DNA of 64,000 bases. Source: Thiomicrorhabdus sp. Kp2. Its GTDB lineage: Bacteria > Pseudomonadota > Gammaproteobacteria > Thiomicrospirales > Thiomicrospiraceae. Shown here one piece after another: positions 25,968-35,895 of the stretch. The stretch is taken from the NCBI RefSeq assembly GCF_000478585.1, contig NZ_ARWI01000001.1, positions 2,356,001 to 2,420,000 on the forward strand, given 5' to 3'. Under the pieces are notes generated by a model. It saw only the letters and a list, made by a program, of their open reading frames with translations. It was not told the DNA's origin and searched no databases. The position numbers and the translations under genes were made by a program. Position 1 is the first letter of the stretch. The number at the start of each line of letters is the position of its first letter.

Positions 25968-26422
25968 GCACGTAAACTGAGTGATTTAAGAGCTTCACTG
26001 AGGCCTTTTGATTTAACGGATTGACTGATTTGTAGCATCTCTTCAGCATCTTGATTGCTGGGTGGCGTGACAATTTTTTTGGTACGAACAGGATCAGGTG
26101 ATTGTGGTAAGACATGAACCTTTACATTTCTGAGTTCTAAGTGTGGAAAGTGCTCTTGGTAGATGCCCAGCAAATTGGGTTCATAAAAGCGCAATTGTGT
26201 TGCCCAAATACTTTCATCAAGTTGCAATAGTAGCGTATTTTTTTCAAAGCTCACGCCAACCAAATGAGGTTGAAGTTCTGTCGGTAAGCTATCCTGTCCC
26301 ACCTCTAGAAGAGCTTGGAAAAGCTGTGCGTCTGCCAGTAAGTTTTTTAGCGCACCTTGTGCTTGATTTAAGAGAGGTTTCATACTGTTAGTATTTGGTT
26401 TTATGTTAGAATATTCGCTCAT
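25946..26422 (-). CDS. dciA: DUF721 protein, probable replicative helicase loader DciA
   Basis: A small basic protein (158 residues from the ATG at 26422; a TTG at 26446 could add eight). It has the DUF721 pattern MKPLLNQAQGALKNLL, followed by a beta-rich domain (LVGVSFEKNTLLLQLDESIWATQLRF). DciA loads DnaB in bacteria lacking DnaC. In Pseudomonas the same gene lies between lpxC and secA, as here but with orientation to be compared. The Lys/Arg-rich C-terminal tail is typical. The call depends on family resemblance and location. Confidence 0.8.
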   Translation of the reverse strand: MSEYSNIKPNTNSMKPLLNQAQGALKNLLADAQLFQALLEVGQDSLPTELQPHLVGVSFEKNTLLLQLDESIWATQLRFYEPNLLGIYQEHFPHLELRNVKVHVLPQSPDPVRTKKIVTPPSNQDAEEMLQISQSVKSKGLSEALKSLSLRAKKNAHD

Positions 26423-26444
26423 TTTACCGCAATAATGATTGTAC

Positions 26445-26466
26445 AAAACCCCAAAAATTGGGGTTT
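26445..26466. other. Hairpin in the divergent dciA / secA leader
   Basis: AAACCCC (26446-26452) pairs perfectly with GGGGTTT (26460-26466). It lies upstream of both genes and has only a weak T-run, so it could be an attenuator or a leader structure. Confidence 0.4.
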
Positions 26467-26506
26467 AGCGTAAAATGATGCAGAATCAAATTTGTGATTC
26501 GCCCGC

Positions 26507-26536
26507 TTGACAGCTTATGTCATCTATTGTTAGCAC
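26507..26536 (+). promoter_or_regulatory. Candidate secA promoter
   Basis: A perfect TTGACA (26507-26512) is followed 18 bases later by TAGCAC, a poor -10. Only the -35 is convincing. Confidence 0.4.
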
Positions 26537-26563
26537 TATTTTTTAATTGGAATGAACATTTAA

Positions 26564-29281
26564 ATGGCCTTAAATATCTTTACAAAACTCTTTGGTAGTC
26601 GAAACGAACGCATGCTTAAACAGTATCGTAAAGTGACTCAATCAATTAATGCATTAGAAGAAGAATATGAAGCATTAACAGACGAAGAGTTGCAACAGAA
26701 AACCCAAGAATTTAAACAGTTTCTTGAAGATGGTAACACCTTAGATGACATTCTTCCGCAAGCTTTTGCGGTTGTGCGTGAAGCAGGTAAACGTGTTTTT
26801 GGAATGCGTCATTATGATGTGCAGATGATTGGTGGTATGGCTCTTAATGATGGGCGTATTGCTGAGATGCGAACGGGTGAAGGTAAAACCTTGGTGGCAA
26901 CTCTTCCTGTTTATTTAAATGCGCTGAAAGGTGAGGGTGTTCATGTTATTACCGTAAATGACTACCTCGCTAAACGTGATGCTGAACAGATGGGGCAGTT
27001 ATATAGTTTTTTAGGGTTAAGTACCGGTGTGATTTTAAGCGGCCAATCTCAACAAGAGAAACAAGCCGCTTATGCTCAAGATATTACTTATGGAACGAAT
27101 AACGAATTCGGTTTTGATTATCTGCGTGACAATATGGCAATTTTCTCAGCTGAAAAAGTCATGCGTGGTCAACATTTTGCCGTCATTGATGAGGTTGACT
27201 CAATTTTGATTGATGAGGCTCGTACACCTTTGATTATTTCAGGGCCATCTGAAGATAAATCGGAGCTATACAAAAAAATTAACCCATTAGTTGCACACCT
27301 TGAACAGGGTGAAGAAGATCTAGAGACCAAAACCTCTTCGGGTGACTTTACGATTGATGAAAAATCAAAGCAAGTCTATTTAACGGATGATGGACATGCC
27401 AAAGTCGAAGCAATGATGGCCGAGCAAGGACTGCTTGAAGAAGGTGATAGCCTTTATGATGCGGCTCACATCGGTTTAATGATTCATGTGAATGCGGCTC
27501 TAAGAGCCAATTTACTGTTTGAAAAGAACCGTGATTACATTGTTGAAAATGATGAAGTTGTCATTATCGATGAGTTTACAGGTCGTAAAATGGAAGGGCG
27601 TCGCTGGAGTGAAGGTTTACACCAAGCGGTTGAGGCGAAAGAGGGTGTTAAGATTCAACAAGAGAGTCAAACATTTGCTTCAATTACTTTCCAGAACTAC
27701 TTCCGTCAATATGAAAAATTATCTGGTATGACGGGGACAGCGGACACTGAAGCGGGTGAGTTTTTATCCACCTATAATCTTGAAGTTGTCGTTATCCCAC
27801 CAAATAAAACACCAACAAGAATCGATTTACCTGACTTGGTCTTTTTGGATATGGAAGGGAAATTTCATGCCATTGTTAGAGATATTGCTGAAACACATAA
27901 ATCACAACAGCCTGTATTGGTGGGTACCGCTTCAATTGAAATGTCGGAGCTTTTATCGCGTTTTCTAACACAAGAAAATGTGCCACATAATGTTTTGAAT
28001 GCCAAACAACATGAAAAAGAAGCGTCTATTATTGCTAATGCTGGGCGTCCAGGTGCCGTTACGATTGCTACCAATATGGCAGGGCGTGGTACTGATATTG
28101 TATTAGGCGGTAATTTAGAACTTGAACTAGCTGAATTGAACAATCCTAGTGAGGAAAAAGTTAAGCAAGTAACAGCAGATTGGAAAAAACGCCATGATGA
28201 GGTGTTGAGTTTTGGCGGTTTAAAAGTGATTGGTTCAGAACGACATGAATCAAGACGTATTGATAACCAGTTACGTGGTCGTTCTGGGCGTCAGGGTGAT
28301 GTGGGAACCACACGTTTTTATCTCTCTTTAGATGACGATTTGATGCGTCGTTTTGCTTCTGAAAAAGTAAAATCTATGATGAAACGTTTAGGTATGACTT
28401 CTGATGAAGCGATTGAGCATAAGATGGTCACTAAGTCGATTGAGCGAGCTCAAAAGCAAGTTGAACGTATGCATCAAGATGAGCGTGCAAACTTACTTAA
28501 ATTTGATGATATTTCTAATCAACAGCGTAAAGTGGTTTATCAACAGCGTAACGAGTTAATGGAAGCTGAAGAGGTTTCTGATGTAGTTGATAGTTTGCGT
28601 GAACAAGTCGTTGAACAACTTGTTGCGATGTATATCCCTAAAGGCTCTTTGGAAGAACAGTGGGATATTCCAGGAGTCGAAAAAGCCATCGCCGAAGAGT
28701 TAGGCGCACAGTTTTCAATTCAAACTTGGTTAGATGAAGATAAAAATCTGTATGAAGAAAAATTGGTTGAACGTATCGTGGCTGAATTGGCTACTTTATA
28801 CCAAGCCAAAATGGCTGTTGTTGATCCTGCCACACGTCATCATTTCGAAAAAGAAGTATTGTTGAGAACGATTGATAGACAGTGGCGTGAACATTTGTCA
28901 GAAATGGATTATTTACGTCGTGGTATTCACTTACGCGGTTATGCACAAAAAGACCCTTTCCAAGAGTACCGTCGTGAATCTTCTGAGATGTTCCACAACT
29001 TCTTGCAAGAAGTGACTTTTGAAACGGTTAAGGTACTTTCTTTAGTGCAAATTGAAGGGTCACAAGATGTGGCTGATTTTGATGAGCAAACAGAAAAAGA
29101 ACGCCCACACAATTTAGATGCGACACATCCATCGGCAGATGGCTTATCTGATGATAATCAAGAGGTTGAAGTTGAGGCGGACTCTACCTTCAAAAGAGAA
29201 GCACCAAAAGTAGGACGAAATGATCCATGTCCTTGTGGTTCGGGTAAAAAATATAAACAATGTTGTGGAAAATTAAGTTAA
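26564..29281 (+). CDS. secA: Preprotein translocase ATPase SecA
   Basis: SecA pushes preproteins through SecYEG using ATP. It is full length (905 residues). Walker A MRTGEGKT is at residues 102-109, the DEAD-like segment [16 protein letters not shown] follows, and the second nucleotide-binding fold has [11 protein letters not shown] and [10 protein letters not shown]. The C-terminal zinc-binding SEC-C motif has Cys889, Cys891, Cys900 and Cys901 and binds SecB and lipids. No secM-like gene precedes it; the upstream gene is the divergent dciA. Confidence 0.97.
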   Translation: MALNIFTKLFGSRNERMLKQYRKVTQSINALEEEYEALTDEELQQKTQEFKQFLEDGNTLDDILPQAFAVVREAGKRVFGMRHYDVQMIGGMALNDGRIAEMRTGEGKTLVATLPVYLNALKGEGVHVITVNDYLAKRDAEQMGQLYSFLGLSTGVILSGQSQQEKQAAYAQDITYGTNNEFGFDYLRDNMAIFSAEKVMRGQHFAVIDEVDSILIDEARTPLIISGPSEDKSELYKKINPLVAHLEQGEEDLETKTSSGDFTIDEKSKQVYLTDDGHAKVEAMMAEQGLLEEGDSLYDAAHIGLMIHVNAALRANLLFEKNRDYIVENDEVVIIDEFTGRKMEGRRWSEGLHQAVEAKEGVKIQQESQTFASITFQNYFRQYEKLSGMTGTADTEAGEFLSTYNLEVVVIPPNKTPTRIDLPDLVFLDMEGKFHAIVRDIAETHKSQQPVLVGTASIEMSELLSRFLTQENVPHNVLNAKQHEKEASIIANAGRPGAVTIATNMAGRGTDIVLGGNLELELAELNNPSEEKVKQVTADWKKRHDEVLSFGGLKVIGSERHESRRIDNQLRGRSGRQGDVGTTRFYLSLDDDLMRRFASEKVKSMMKRLGMTSDEAIEHKMVTKSIERAQKQVERMHQDERANLLKFDDISNQQRKVVYQQRNELMEAEEVSDVVDSLREQVVEQLVAMYIPKGSLEEQWDIPGVEKAIAEELGAQFSIQTWLDEDKNLYEEKLVERIVAELATLYQAKMAVVDPATRHHFEKEVLLRTIDRQWREHLSEMDYLRRGIHLRGYAQKDPFQEYRRESSEMFHNFLQEVTFETVKVLSLVQIEGSQDVADFDEQTEKERPHNLDATHPSADGLSDDNQEVEVEADSTFKREAPKVGRNDPCPCGSGKKYKQCCGKLS

Positions 29282-29326
29282 TCCACAGTATGCTAAATTG
29301 ATTTTATAATCTCTCAAAAGCATTAT

Positions 29327-29358
29327 AAAAGCCCACCGTTAGGTGGGTTTTGTTTTTC
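29327..29358 (+). terminator. secA terminator
   Basis: CCCACC (29332-29337) pairs with GGTGGG (29342-29347) around GTTA, with A-run before and T-rich run after. Confidence 0.85.
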
Positions 29359-29401
29359 CCTAATAGATAATAAAGATAAGTAAGGGTTTTAAGGAATTTT
29401 T

Positions 29402-30613
29402 ATGAAAATAGATACGCTAGAGTTTCATCCTATTGCGGGTGTGTATTTAGGTTCTTGTGCAGCAAAAATTAAAAAGAATGGTTCAACCGATTTAGTGGTT
29501 TTTGAGTTGGCTGAAGGTTCTATTACTGCAGCCACATTTACTCAAAATGCCTTTTGTGCAGCGCCAGTTACATTGGCAAAAAACCATCTAAAAATGGCAC
29601 AGCCTAGAGCTCTGTTGATAAATGCGGGTAATGCCAATGCTGGAACAGGTGAGCGCGGCCTACAAGATGCTAAACAGACCTGTGAATGGCTTGCGAATGA
29701 GTTAGGTTGTGATGCCGAGCAAGTTTTACCTTTTTCAACAGGGGTAATCGGTGAAAACATTCCGATGGAAAAATTTCAAGCGGGAATTCCTTTAGCTTTA
29801 TCAAATTTATCGATCACAGGTTGGCAGGATGCTTGTAAAGGTATTATGACGACAGATTTAGTACCTAAGTCGGTAAGTAAAGTTGTTGATATTGATGGAC
29901 ATTCAGTGACCATTACGGGCATTTCAAAAGGATCAGGAATGATTCATCCGAATATGGCGACTATGTTAGGTTTTGTGGCAACGGATGCAAAAATCAATCA
30001 GGCCTGTTTACAGCAGTGTTTATCGGATGCGGTTAATTTGTCGTTTAACCGAATCACAGTTGACGGTGATACCTCCACAAATGATGCTTGCACATTAACG
30101 GCAACTCAACAAGTCGATATGCCAGAAATTAATTCGGTGGAGTCTTCTGCTTACAAAGCATTTGCGACTGAAATTAATCAAGTAATGACCGATTTAGCAC
30201 AGATGATTGTGCGTGATGGAGAAGGTGCGACTAAGTTTGTAAGTGTTATTGTTGAAGGCGGTGCGTCACAAGCCGAATGTTTGAAGGTTGCACATGCTGT
30301 TGCTTTATCACCGTTGGTTAAGACAGCGTTATTTGCCTCAGATCCAAACTGGGGTCGTATTTTAGCGGCAGTGGGTAGAGCGGGTGTTGATTCACTGGAT
30401 GTGAATGCACTTAAAATCTATTTAGGGGATGTTTGCATTGTCGAAAATGGTGGTCGTGCAATCTCTTACACTGAAGAAGCTGGCAAAGCGGTTATGAATC
30501 AAACAGATATTGATATTTTGATTCAGTTAAATCGTGGTGATGCTTCTGAGACGGTTTGGACAACCGACTTTTCATATGATTATGTGAAAATTAATGCTGA
30601 GTATCGTTCTTAA
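29402..30613 (+). CDS. argJ: Glutamate N-acetyltransferase / amino-acid acetyltransferase ArgJ
   Basis: ArgJ recycles the acetyl group from N-acetylornithine to glutamate in arginine synthesis; bifunctional forms also make N-acetylglutamate from acetyl-CoA. The 403-residue precursor is cleaved into two chains before the nucleophile Thr187 in the NMATMLGF motif. KGSGMIHPNMATM and DPNWGRILAAVGRAG are family signatures. AAGGAA precedes the ATG. The window also encodes ArgA, so ArgJ may only need the recycling activity here. Confidence 0.95.
   Translation: MKIDTLEFHPIAGVYLGSCAAKIKKNGSTDLVVFELAEGSITAATFTQNAFCAAPVTLAKNHLKMAQPRALLINAGNANAGTGERGLQDAKQTCEWLANELGCDAEQVLPFSTGVIGENIPMEKFQAGIPLALSNLSITGWQDACKGIMTTDLVPKSVSKVVDIDGHSVTITGISKGSGMIHPNMATMLGFVATDAKINQACLQQCLSDAVNLSFNRITVDGDTSTNDACTLTATQQVDMPEINSVESSAYKAFATEINQVMTDLAQMIVRDGEGATKFVSVIVEGGASQAECLKVAHAVALSPLVKTALFASDPNWGRILAAVGRAGVDSLDVNALKIYLGDVCIVENGGRAISYTEEAGKAVMNQTDIDILIQLNRGDASETVWTTDFSYDYVKINAEYRS
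29999..30006. repeat. CAGGCCTG, decayed palindrome inside argJ
   Basis: Eight-base centre only (TCAGGCCTGT context); may be chance. Confidence 0.25.
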
Positions 30614-30664
30614 TGACAAGTGACCAGTTATAGCCATTTAGTTTGATTATTGGTTATTTCAAGC

Positions 30665-30703
30665 AAAAGCCCCAAATAAGAAGCTCTTATTTGGGGTTTT
30701 TTA
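30665..30703. terminator. Terminator between convergent argJ and hisC
   Basis: An 11-bp stem (30670-30680 with 30686-30696, core CCCCAAATAAG) around a five-base loop, with T-run on the plus strand. It mainly serves argJ; a weaker T-rich stretch follows on the minus strand. Confidence 0.85.
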
Positions 30704-30744
30704 TGAGGTACTATTTATTAGATCGGTTTTGTTGAATCACTTTT

Positions 30745-31803
30745 TTAAGTAACGATTTCACTTAGCGCTTTACATAAAGCTTGGTTTTCATCATTGTTAC
30801 CAATCGTGATGCGTAAGTACTCATTGATACGAGGTTTATTGAAGTAGCGCACAATAATCGATTTTTCACGCAGTTTAGCGGCAATCTCTTCGGCATTGAA
30901 GTTTTTATGACTGGCGAAGACAAAGTTTGCCTTAGAGGGGATTACCTCAAACCCGAGTTTTTGTAGATGAGAAACCAGTTCTTCACGCGTTTCAATGATT
31001 GCTTTGCAACTATTCTGAAAGGCGCTCTCATCGTCAAACGAAGCAACAGCTCCATAGATTGCCATACGATCTAAAGGGTAGGAGTTAAAGCTGTTTTTAA
31101 CACGCTCTAACCCTTCAATAAGGTCGGGATGACCCACCGCAAAACCGACGCGTAAACCAGCTAGAGAACGAGATTTAGATAAGGTTTGTGTTACCAATAA
31201 GTTTGGATATTGGTTTACTAAGGTAATCGCACTTTGACCACCAAAATCGATATAAGCTTCATCAATAACGACCACTTGGTTAGGGTGATTTATAAGCAAC
31301 TCTTCAATTTGGGTTAGTTCTAAAAGACGGCCTGTGGGCGCATTTGGATTGGGAAAGATAATTGCCCCACACTCTTGCTGATAGTGATTAATATCTATCG
31401 CAAAATCGTCTGTTAAAGGGATTTCTTTAAAATCAATACCATATAAACCACAATATACAGGGTAAAAGCTGTATGTGATGTCAGGAAATAGTAAGGGTTT
31501 GTCGTGTTTTAAAAGCGCTTGAAAGGCGTGCGCCAGAACTTCGTCAGAGCCGTTACCCACAAAGACCTGATTCGCCTGTAAACCATGATATTTAGCAATA
31601 CGTTGTTTTAATAGATCCGCATTTGGGTCAGGGTAGAGTTTTAGCTTATCATCGGCAACTTCTCTAATGACTTGTAAAACACGATCAGAAGGTGGGTATG
31701 GATTCTCATTGGTATTAAGCTTGATTAAGTTGCTCACCTTTGGCTGTTCACCTGGAACGTAAGGGGTTAAGTTGTGAACTAACGAACTCCAAAATTGACT
31801 CAT
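30745..31803 (-). CDS. hisC: Histidinol-phosphate aminotransferase
   Basis: HisC converts imidazole-acetol phosphate to histidinol phosphate with glutamate as amino donor. The 352-residue class II PLP aminotransferase has [11 protein letters not shown] near the N-terminus, the [11 protein letters not shown] motif, [10 protein letters not shown] and the PLP-binding Lys210 in [10 protein letters not shown]. The gene stands alone on the minus strand, divergent from the MutT-ThiE gene, and no other his biosynthesis gene is nearby. Specificity is by family likeness. Confidence 0.92.
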   Translation of the reverse strand: MSQFWSSLVHNLTPYVPGEQPKVSNLIKLNTNENPYPPSDRVLQVIREVADDKLKLYPDPNADLLKQRIAKYHGLQANQVFVGNGSDEVLAHAFQALLKHDKPLLFPDITYSFYPVYCGLYGIDFKEIPLTDDFAIDINHYQQECGAIIFPNPNAPTGRLLELTQIEELLINHPNQVVVIDEAYIDFGGQSAITLVNQYPNLLVTQTLSKSRSLAGLRVGFAVGHPDLIEGLERVKNSFNSYPLDRMAIYGAVASFDDESAFQNSCKAIIETREELVSHLQKLGFEVIPSKANFVFASHKNFNAEEIAAKLREKSIIVRYFNKPRINEYLRITIGNNDENQALCKALSEIVT

Positions 31804-31880
31804 GGGATAGACTCTTAAAATTAAAAACGGTTTACTATGATATAAGGTGATTTTATTTCAAAGTATTTTACCTTAAAGTT

Positions 31881-31892
31881 ACCAGGCCTGGT
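31881..31892. repeat. ACCAGGCCTGGT palindrome between hisC and mutT-thiE
   Basis: Exact copy within an imperfect palindrome of about 22 bp (31876-31897) in the divergent promoter region. It has nearly the same arms as the copy at 39465-39486. Confidence 0.95.
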
Positions 31893-31973
31893 AATTTAGC
31901 CTGTAAGAAATCTTAATATTCACTCTTTAGAGTTTTAGAGTTTCTATTGTCATAAATAAGGAAGAGAGTAAGC

Positions 31974-32936
31974 GTGTTAGAAACCAAAAATAAAATAAAT
32001 TCTTATATTGATATTGCTGTGGGTGTGCTTAAACAAGACGATAAGGTTTGTCTAAGTTTGAGACAAAAACATCAAAGTCATGCCAATCATTGGGAGTTTC
32101 CTGGTGGAAAGGTTGAAGAGGGTGAAAGTATAATTGAAGCTTTACAGCGAGAATTTTTTGAAGAGTTGGCTATTCAAACAAAGGGTTGGCAAAAACTCAT
32201 TGAAATTCCCTGGCATTACGAAAAGGTTTCAGTACGTTTGCATGTTTATCAAACTGAGCAATTTAGGGGTAAACCAACAGGTAATGAAGGGCAAAGAGTT
32301 GAATGGTTTGCTGTAAATGAGCTTTCAAATTTGGAGTTTCCTAAAGCCAATAAAGGGATTGTTACGGCTTTACAATTGTCAGACAGCTATATGATTACAG
32401 GTCAGTTTGTGAATGCTCAAGAGGCGTTACAAAAGCTGACTAATGCCTTGGATAGCGGGGTTCGTTTTTGTCAGTTGAGAGCTAAAGGGTTATCTGAAGA
32501 GGCTTTTTTAGAGATTGCAAAACCCGCCATTAAACAGTGCCAGCACTATGGTGCTAAAATTTTATTGAATGGTAAAGTGACGCTATTAGAGACCTTTCCA
32601 GATGCCGATGGCATTCAGCTGGCTTCCAATGAAATTGATGCGTTTAATGAACGCCCCATAGCAAAAGACAAAATACTGGGGGTTTCAACTCACACGGATA
32701 ACGATATTTCTCAAGCTTTAAAGTTGGATGCCGATTTTATTTTACTGTCGCCAGTGAAAGAGACTACTTCTCACCCAGAAGTGCCAGGAATTGGCTGGTC
32801 AAATTTTGCAGATAAAGTAAAGGATATTCCAATCCCTGTTTTTGCTCTGGGTGGTATGAAGCCAGAAGATATTGACGTTGCTAAACAAAATGGTGGACAA
32901 GGAATTGCAGCGATTTCTGGTTTTTGGCCAAGCTGA
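31974..32936 (+). CDS. Nudix (MutT-like) hydrolase fused to a ThiE/TenI-like domain
   Basis: A 320-residue two-domain protein starting at GTG, preceded by GGAAGAG. Residues 10-135 are a Nudix hydrolase with the full Nudix box (GGKVEEGES...REFFEELA, about 44-66), like MutT, which removes 8-oxo-dGTP. Residues about 137-320 match thiamine phosphate synthase/TenI TIM barrels (QLRAKGL, LLNG, GVSTH, LSPVKETTSHP, GGM). This fusion occurs next to secA/argJ in other gammaproteobacteria. Whether the ThiE half makes thiamine phosphate or is a degenerate TenI-like domain cannot be told from the sequence. Confidence 0.88.
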   Translation: MLETKNKINSYIDIAVGVLKQDDKVCLSLRQKHQSHANHWEFPGGKVEEGESIIEALQREFFEELAIQTKGWQKLIEIPWHYEKVSVRLHVYQTEQFRGKPTGNEGQRVEWFAVNELSNLEFPKANKGIVTALQLSDSYMITGQFVNAQEALQKLTNALDSGVRFCQLRAKGLSEEAFLEIAKPAIKQCQHYGAKILLNGKVTLLETFPDADGIQLASNEIDAFNERPIAKDKILGVSTHTDNDISQALKLDADFILLSPVKETTSHPEVPGIGWSNFADKVKDIPIPVFALGGMKPEDIDVAKQNGGQGIAAISGFWPS

Positions 32937-32963
32937 TTGTTTGGCTGTGTTTGATTTTTGTTT

Positions 32964-33581
32964 TTAAGTTTCTGTTGAAAATGGTTCAAGCTTGGAAAGA
33001 ACGCTCTGTTCTAATGTTTCAAGCGAGCCACTATTATCAATAATAGAGTCAGCGTATTGCAGTCTCTCTTGTCTAGTGGCTTGTTGTGCAATAATCTTTT
33101 CGATTAATGCGCGGTCATTGCCATCTCTTTGTACAGCGCGTTGTATTTGTTGTTCAATAGAGCAATCAACCACCCAAATTTCATCTATATAACCAGGCCT
33201 GGTAGTTTGTTTTTTGATGGATTCAATTAAAAGCGGGATGGCAACAACGATATGTGTTGGTTTGGCTTTCCTATACTCGGTAATTTTTTGAAGCGTTTTC
33301 TCTAGAATAAGTGGGTGGAGAATCGATTCTAACGCTTGTTTTGCGCTTGCTTCATTGAAGATGATTTTTCTTAGAAGTGCTCGGTTAAGTGTACCATCCG
33401 TATTGAGGCATTTTTCGCCAAAACACTCCACAACCTGTTGGAGTCCTTTGGAATGCGGCTCTACAACTTCGCGGGATAGTTGATCGGTATCGATTATAGG
33501 GATATTGTGCTTTTCTAATAGCGCTGTAACGGTGCTTTTTCCTGCGCCAATACCACCTGTAAGTCCAATCACTTTAGTCAT
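32964..33581 (-). CDS. coaE: Dephospho-CoA kinase
   Basis: CoaE phosphorylates dephospho-CoA, the last step of coenzyme A synthesis. The 205-residue protein has the P-loop GGIGAGKST at residues 9-17, DTDQLSREVV just after, and IPLLIES in the lid region. It is convergent with the MutT-ThiE gene with a 27-bp gap and no visible terminator. One copy of the genome-wide palindrome lies inside, encoding Thr-Arg-Pro-Gly. Confidence 0.94.
   Translation of the reverse strand: MTKVIGLTGGIGAGKSTVTALLEKHNIPIIDTDQLSREVVEPHSKGLQQVVECFGEKCLNTDGTLNRALLRKIIFNEASAKQALESILHPLILEKTLQKITEYRKAKPTHIVVAIPLLIESIKKQTTRPGYIDEIWVVDCSIEQQIQRAVQRDGNDRALIEKIIAQQATRQERLQYADSIIDNSGSLETLEQSVLSKLEPFSTET
33192..33203. repeat. 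ACCAGGCCTGGT palindrome inside coaE
   Basis: Exact copy; in the minus-strand gene it gives Thr-Arg-Pro-Gly. Confidence 0.95.
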
Positions 33582-33648
33582 ATTCGTTGTTATTCACTAT
33601 GGTTTATCTAGCTGTTTGTGTAAGTTCGTTGTAGATTGACTATCCCAC

Positions 33649-35883
33649 TTACATTGAAATGGGTTTCTGAGCAATGGCGGATGGTTTTCCGAGTAAGTAC
33701 CCTTGAATGTGTGTGGCACCAGCATCAGCCGCTTTTTGTAACATCTCTTGGTCTTCAATGCCTTCCATAATTAAATCGTAGCCAGAGTTTATAATCATCT
33801 CAGCCGTAGTTTCAATAATATTACGTGTTTTGATATCGGGGCTTAACAGAGCTTGGGTCATTGTCATATCAAACTTAATAATATCAACGGGCATATGTGC
33901 TAAATAACGGATAGATGAGTAACCACTGCCAAAATCATCGAGGGCAATTAAAAATCCATCGGCACGTAAATTATTAAGTACTTTTTGAGCATATTCCATA
34001 TGGTCAATTAAGCTGTTTTCAGTAATCTCTAGAACTATTTTGTAGTCTTTCAAAAAAGGTTTAATAGATTTAAACAGTTTTGGAAAGCTGGGTTGCAGCA
34101 GGGTTTTGCCTGAGATATTAATAGAGAGTCCTGTTCCTGTTGGAATCTCACCTCGTTTAAAGGCGCCATGAATTTGTTTAATCACTTGATTATCAAGTTC
34201 AAATTCTAATCTGCGGCGGTCAACAACAGAAAAGATATCATTGGGAACAATAAGTTGATCATCTTGTTTGATGCGAATAAGGGATTCATAGTAAATAGAT
34301 TGATCAAGCAACGACTGAATAGGTTGATAATGCATTTGAATCCCTTTTCCTGTATGAATCGCTTCAACAATGGTGTTCACAAGGCTGTTGGAAACAAGAG
34401 AGAGAGATTCATTTTCAAAGCTAGAGTGATAACATTGAATTTTTTCATTTAGGGACTGCTTAGCCTTATACATTGCCATGTCAGCTTGTTTGGGTAATAA
34501 ACTAATATCATTACTTAAATCTTCTAAGGTACTGCTTACACCAACGCTAAAGCTTAAATGTTCTTTAATACCAATGCTGGGAAAAGGCGCTTGCTCCAAA
34601 GAAACTAGGCAAGCTTGAGCAATCATCATAGTTTCTTCGTGGGTTTTATTTTGCAATAGCACCGCAAACTCATCTCCACCAATACGATAAACAGGGCAGT
34701 CGATAGGTAGTGTTTGCTGAATGGTGATGGCTGAGAGCTTAATGACCTCATCCCCAACTTCATGACCATAGGTATCATTTAACGCTTTAAAAAAGTCACA
34801 ATCAAAGAGCATGAACGTGATGGGGCTGGGGTTTTGAATATATTCATAAACCACTTCATTCCATGCTTCATCAAAAGCACGACGGTTATAGATGTTAGTT
34901 AACACATCTCTACGCGCCTGTTCCCAAACGGTTTGGTTTTGACGGTCTAGTTCATTTTGAGTATTTTGTAAATCTCTATGATAATCGTGAATGGTGTTTT
35001 TTAATTCTTCGAATTCTTTTAAAAAAAACATCTCTTTGGGGAGTGGATGAATTTTTTTAGGTTGGTTTTTTAAACGCTGTAGGTACTCCGAGATAACATA
35101 CAAGGGTTTATAGATTGTTAAATTAAACAGGAATGTTATCAATAAACTAATAATAATCATTAGCACAATGAGTTCGATAATAAAGTCCTGAATCAGTTGC
35201 CATAAGTAGTCACTGACAGGGTTAGAAGTGGGCTGATAAGAGAGGTGTGTCATAATCTCATCAAAAGGAAACTCTCCTGTTCCATTAACACGAAGTGAAG
35301 ATTTATCGACGCTGTAAAATGTATTTTGGCTCAATAGAAAGGGTAGAAATTCGATTGAAATTCCTACATAGCCAATAACCTCTTCCGAGCCTCTTAATTT
35401 GACTTCCTGGAAAAAGTTTAGATACATTTCTAAATTGTTTTTCAGGATGACTTTCGGCTCTGTATCCGTTAATTTTTCGGGTAATAAAAATTGTAATTGT
35501 GTATTTGGAGATGCGGGCATAAGCAGTTCTGAATTGGATTTATAGAGCTCTAGTGAATTATAGTAGGGTTTGAAATAACCGCTCTCTTTAAGACGTTCGT
35601 CATGCCAAAAGAAGTAATAACTAGGGTCGTTGAACTGCTGGTGAACCTCATCCCATTCGGTAATAGCATTGGCTTGTTTTTTAATGTTATTTAAAGCGTT
35701 ATAGATAGCCTTCTCAAGCTCATGCTCGGCTTCGAGTTTTGATTGTTTTTGCACGGTTTCTCGAATCTTTTCACCTTCTCGGTAGAGGGTTAAATCAACA
35801 AAAAGTAGAACTAATGCAGAAATAATAAGGAAGAATGCAAAGTAAAAACGAATGGACTTTATGAGAGATTTAGGGGGGTTCAA
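33649..35883 (-). CDS. Membrane sensor with GGDEF and EAL domains (cyclic di-GMP turnover)
   Basis: A 744-residue signalling protein. TM1 is near residues 12-30. An extracytoplasmic domain follows with AITEWDEVHQQFND, which suggests CHASE4, then TM2 near 235-258. The GGDEF domain has an intact RIGGDEF motif near 400-406. The EAL domain has ESLIR (near 533), NISG, EITEN, DDFGSGYSS, IKFD and a QGYLLGKP motif, so both diguanylate cyclase and phosphodiesterase residues look intact. It starts 12 bp after the alpha/beta hydrolase gene and is probably cotranscribed with it. The signal sensed is unknown. Confidence 0.9.
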   Translation of the reverse strand: MNPPKSLIKSIRFYFAFFLIISALVLLFVDLTLYREGEKIRETVQKQSKLEAEHELEKAIYNALNNIKKQANAITEWDEVHQQFNDPSYYFFWHDERLKESGYFKPYYNSLELYKSNSELLMPASPNTQLQFLLPEKLTDTEPKVILKNNLEMYLNFFQEVKLRGSEEVIGYVGISIEFLPFLLSQNTFYSVDKSSLRVNGTGEFPFDEIMTHLSYQPTSNPVSDYLWQLIQDFIIELIVLMIIISLLITFLFNLTIYKPLYVISEYLQRLKNQPKKIHPLPKEMFFLKEFEELKNTIHDYHRDLQNTQNELDRQNQTVWEQARRDVLTNIYNRRAFDEAWNEVVYEYIQNPSPITFMLFDCDFFKALNDTYGHEVGDEVIKLSAITIQQTLPIDCPVYRIGGDEFAVLLQNKTHEETMMIAQACLVSLEQAPFPSIGIKEHLSFSVGVSSTLEDLSNDISLLPKQADMAMYKAKQSLNEKIQCYHSSFENESLSLVSNSLVNTIVEAIHTGKGIQMHYQPIQSLLDQSIYYESLIRIKQDDQLIVPNDIFSVVDRRRLEFELDNQVIKQIHGAFKRGEIPTGTGLSINISGKTLLQPSFPKLFKSIKPFLKDYKIVLEITENSLIDHMEYAQKVLNNLRADGFLIALDDFGSGYSSIRYLAHMPVDIIKFDMTMTQALLSPDIKTRNIIETTAEMIINSGYDLIMEGIEDQEMLQKAADAGATHIQGYLLGKPSAIAQKPISM

Positions 35884-35895
35884 GAATTTATCATC

